DNA from: Halomonas sp. ML-15
GTDB lineage: Bacteria > Pseudomonadota > Gammaproteobacteria > Pseudomonadales > Halomonadaceae
DNA: 64,000 nt
Direction: 5' to 3'
Assembly: GCF_014779595.1 (NCBI RefSeq)
Contig: NZ_JACXZT010000019.1
Span: forward strand, 1,209,808 to 1,273,807
Shown here: one piece after another, positions 63,289 to 64,000 of the stretch
Position numbering within the stretch: the stretch's first letter is position 1
How the letters are laid out: each line of letters begins with the position of its first letter
The notes under the pieces: generated by a model
What the model saw: the letters and a program-made list of their open reading frames with translations, nothing else
The model's database searches: none
Told to the model about the DNA's origin: nothing
Position numbers and translations under genes: made by a program

Positions 63289-64000
63289 TCATTGTTCGTC
63301 GAGCGCCGCAGCGGCCTCGACCAGCCCGGTCAGATTGAAACGCTCCGGCAGCTTGCCGGCCACCGCCAGCTCGACGCGTTCGGCGATGACATCCAGATTC
63401 ACCTCCTCGAGCACCTCACCGGCGAAGGCCAGGGTCAACAGGCCGCGTGCGGTCTGCAGATCGATGCCGCGAGTGCGCAGCGCGAAGATCGCTTCCTGGT
63501 CGAGCTGACCGGTGGTGGTGCCGTGGGAACATTTGACGTCGTCGGCGTAGATCTCGAGTTCCGGCTTGGCATCGATCTCGGCGCGATCCGAGAGCAGCAG
63601 ATTGGCGTTACTCTGGAAACCCTCGATCTTCTGGCTGTCGCGCTTGACCACTACCCTGCCGTTGAACACGCCGCGGGCGCGATCATCGAGAATGCCCTTG
63701 TAGTTCTCGTTGGAGAACGTCAACGGCGCGTTGTGGTTGGCCACGGTATGGTTGTCGATATGCTGACGGCCCTGGCCGTAGAACAGGCCGTAGAAGTTGG
63801 CCACGGCGCCCTGGCCGTTGAGATCGCTGATCAGGTCGTTACGCACCAGACCGCCCCCCAGGTTCAGATTGAACGAGGTGTAGCGGCTGTCGCGGGCCTG
63901 TTCGGCGTGGATGCTGGCCACGTGAAGGTCGCCCAGCGGGGCTTCCTGCAGCTTGTAGTGATCGAGGATCGCACCGCGCTCGATGATCAACTCGGCGACC
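63289..64000 (-). CDS. sufD: SufD scaffold protein, C-terminal part (runs off right edge)
   Basis: The minus strand reads into the window with VAELIIERGAILDHYKLQEA and continues through HNAPLTFSNENYKGILDDRA and GFQSNANLLLSDRAEIDAKP to a C-terminal helical end. The DDVKCSHGTTTGQLDQEAIF segment is highly characteristic of SufD/SufB. About 236 residues are inside the window; the N-terminal part is missing only because of the window edge. SufD joins SufB and SufC as the iron-sulfur cluster scaffold. sufS starts 25 nt later. Confidence 0.95.
   Translation of the reverse strand, partial: VAELIIERGAILDHYKLQEAPLGDLHVASIHAEQARDSRYTSFNLNLGGGLVRNDLISDLNGQGAVANFYGLFYGQGRQHIDNHTVANHNAPLTFSNENYKGILDDRARGVFNGRVVVKRDSQKIEGFQSNANLLLSDRAEIDAKPELEIYADDVKCSHGTTTGQLDQEAIFALRTRGIDLQTARGLLTLAFAGEVLEEVNLDVIAERVELAVAGKLPERFNLTGLVEAAAALDEQ

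Noticed and set aside
62412-63338. 308-codon plus-strand open frame
   Set aside because: It lies antisense to sufS and its composition (His/Arg/Gly-rich) is that of a shadow frame.

Overview
The window is GC-rich, densely coding DNA from a gammaproteobacterium, most likely a member of the Halomonadaceae (Halomonas and relatives). This placement rests on recognising the proteins and gene neighbourhoods (RLAN-type RimK-like ligase with a GNAT partner, SufD-SufS-SufT order, glycerol ABC transporter, TRAP and SSS transporters, two haem catalases), not on a computed phylogeny. No prophage, insertion sequence, CRISPR array or rRNA was seen. There is one tRNA gene, tRNA-Gly(CCC).

Layout, left to right. 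1-5158 holds the start of a CoA-transferase gene, a dihydroorotase paralogue plus luxS behind a sequence that closely resembles a Zur (zinc uptake regulator) box, and a 2-hydroxyacid dehydrogenase/RraA-family pair divergent from an IclR regulator. The CoA-transferase promoter and the IclR/dehydrogenase promoter are about 79% identical over 108 bp and share twin palindromes. 5.4-9.6 kb has a clade-3-type catalase, a nitroreductase and a membrane flavo-oxidoreductase with a 30-residue membrane peptide gene behind it. 9.7-17 kb has glutamate dehydrogenase and a minus-strand nitrogen cluster: an ABC transporter, a TauE/SafE exporter, an amidase and an acetamidase/formamidase. 17-26 kb is mostly housekeeping: cobO, yajQ, a GNAT/RimK-like pair, yeaC, glpG, nadK and a metallophosphoesterase. 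A 142-bp element bounded by inverted repeats sits beside yajQ.

26.1-34.2 kb is a complete glycerol uptake system of the glpSTPQUV type, divergent from glpD, with GTTCG/CGAAC repeat arrays at both promoters. After a CBS-domain protein and tRNA-Gly comes a catabolic cluster at 35.6-43.4 kb: a LacI-type regulator, a three-part TRAP transporter, an extended SDR, a RuBisCO-like protein (form IV) and a DUF1537 sugar-acid kinase. I consider this the most interesting unit. The gene content implies import of a sugar acid, oxidation or epimerisation by the SDR, phosphorylation by the kinase and C-C bond cleavage by the RuBisCO-like protein, but the substrate is not evident from sequence.

43.8-56.4 kb carries katG, an AraC regulator, trifunctional-family putA lacking its DNA-binding domain, a 36-residue membrane peptide gene, two sodium:solute symporters with proC between them, and ompW. 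56.5-64 kb carries a gamma-glutamylcyclotransferase-like gene, a yqcC-like gene, DUF3549, a RimB-like protease with rimK, a SanA/YdcF-type protein, and the 3' part of a suf operon (sufD-sufS-sufT) that runs off the right edge.
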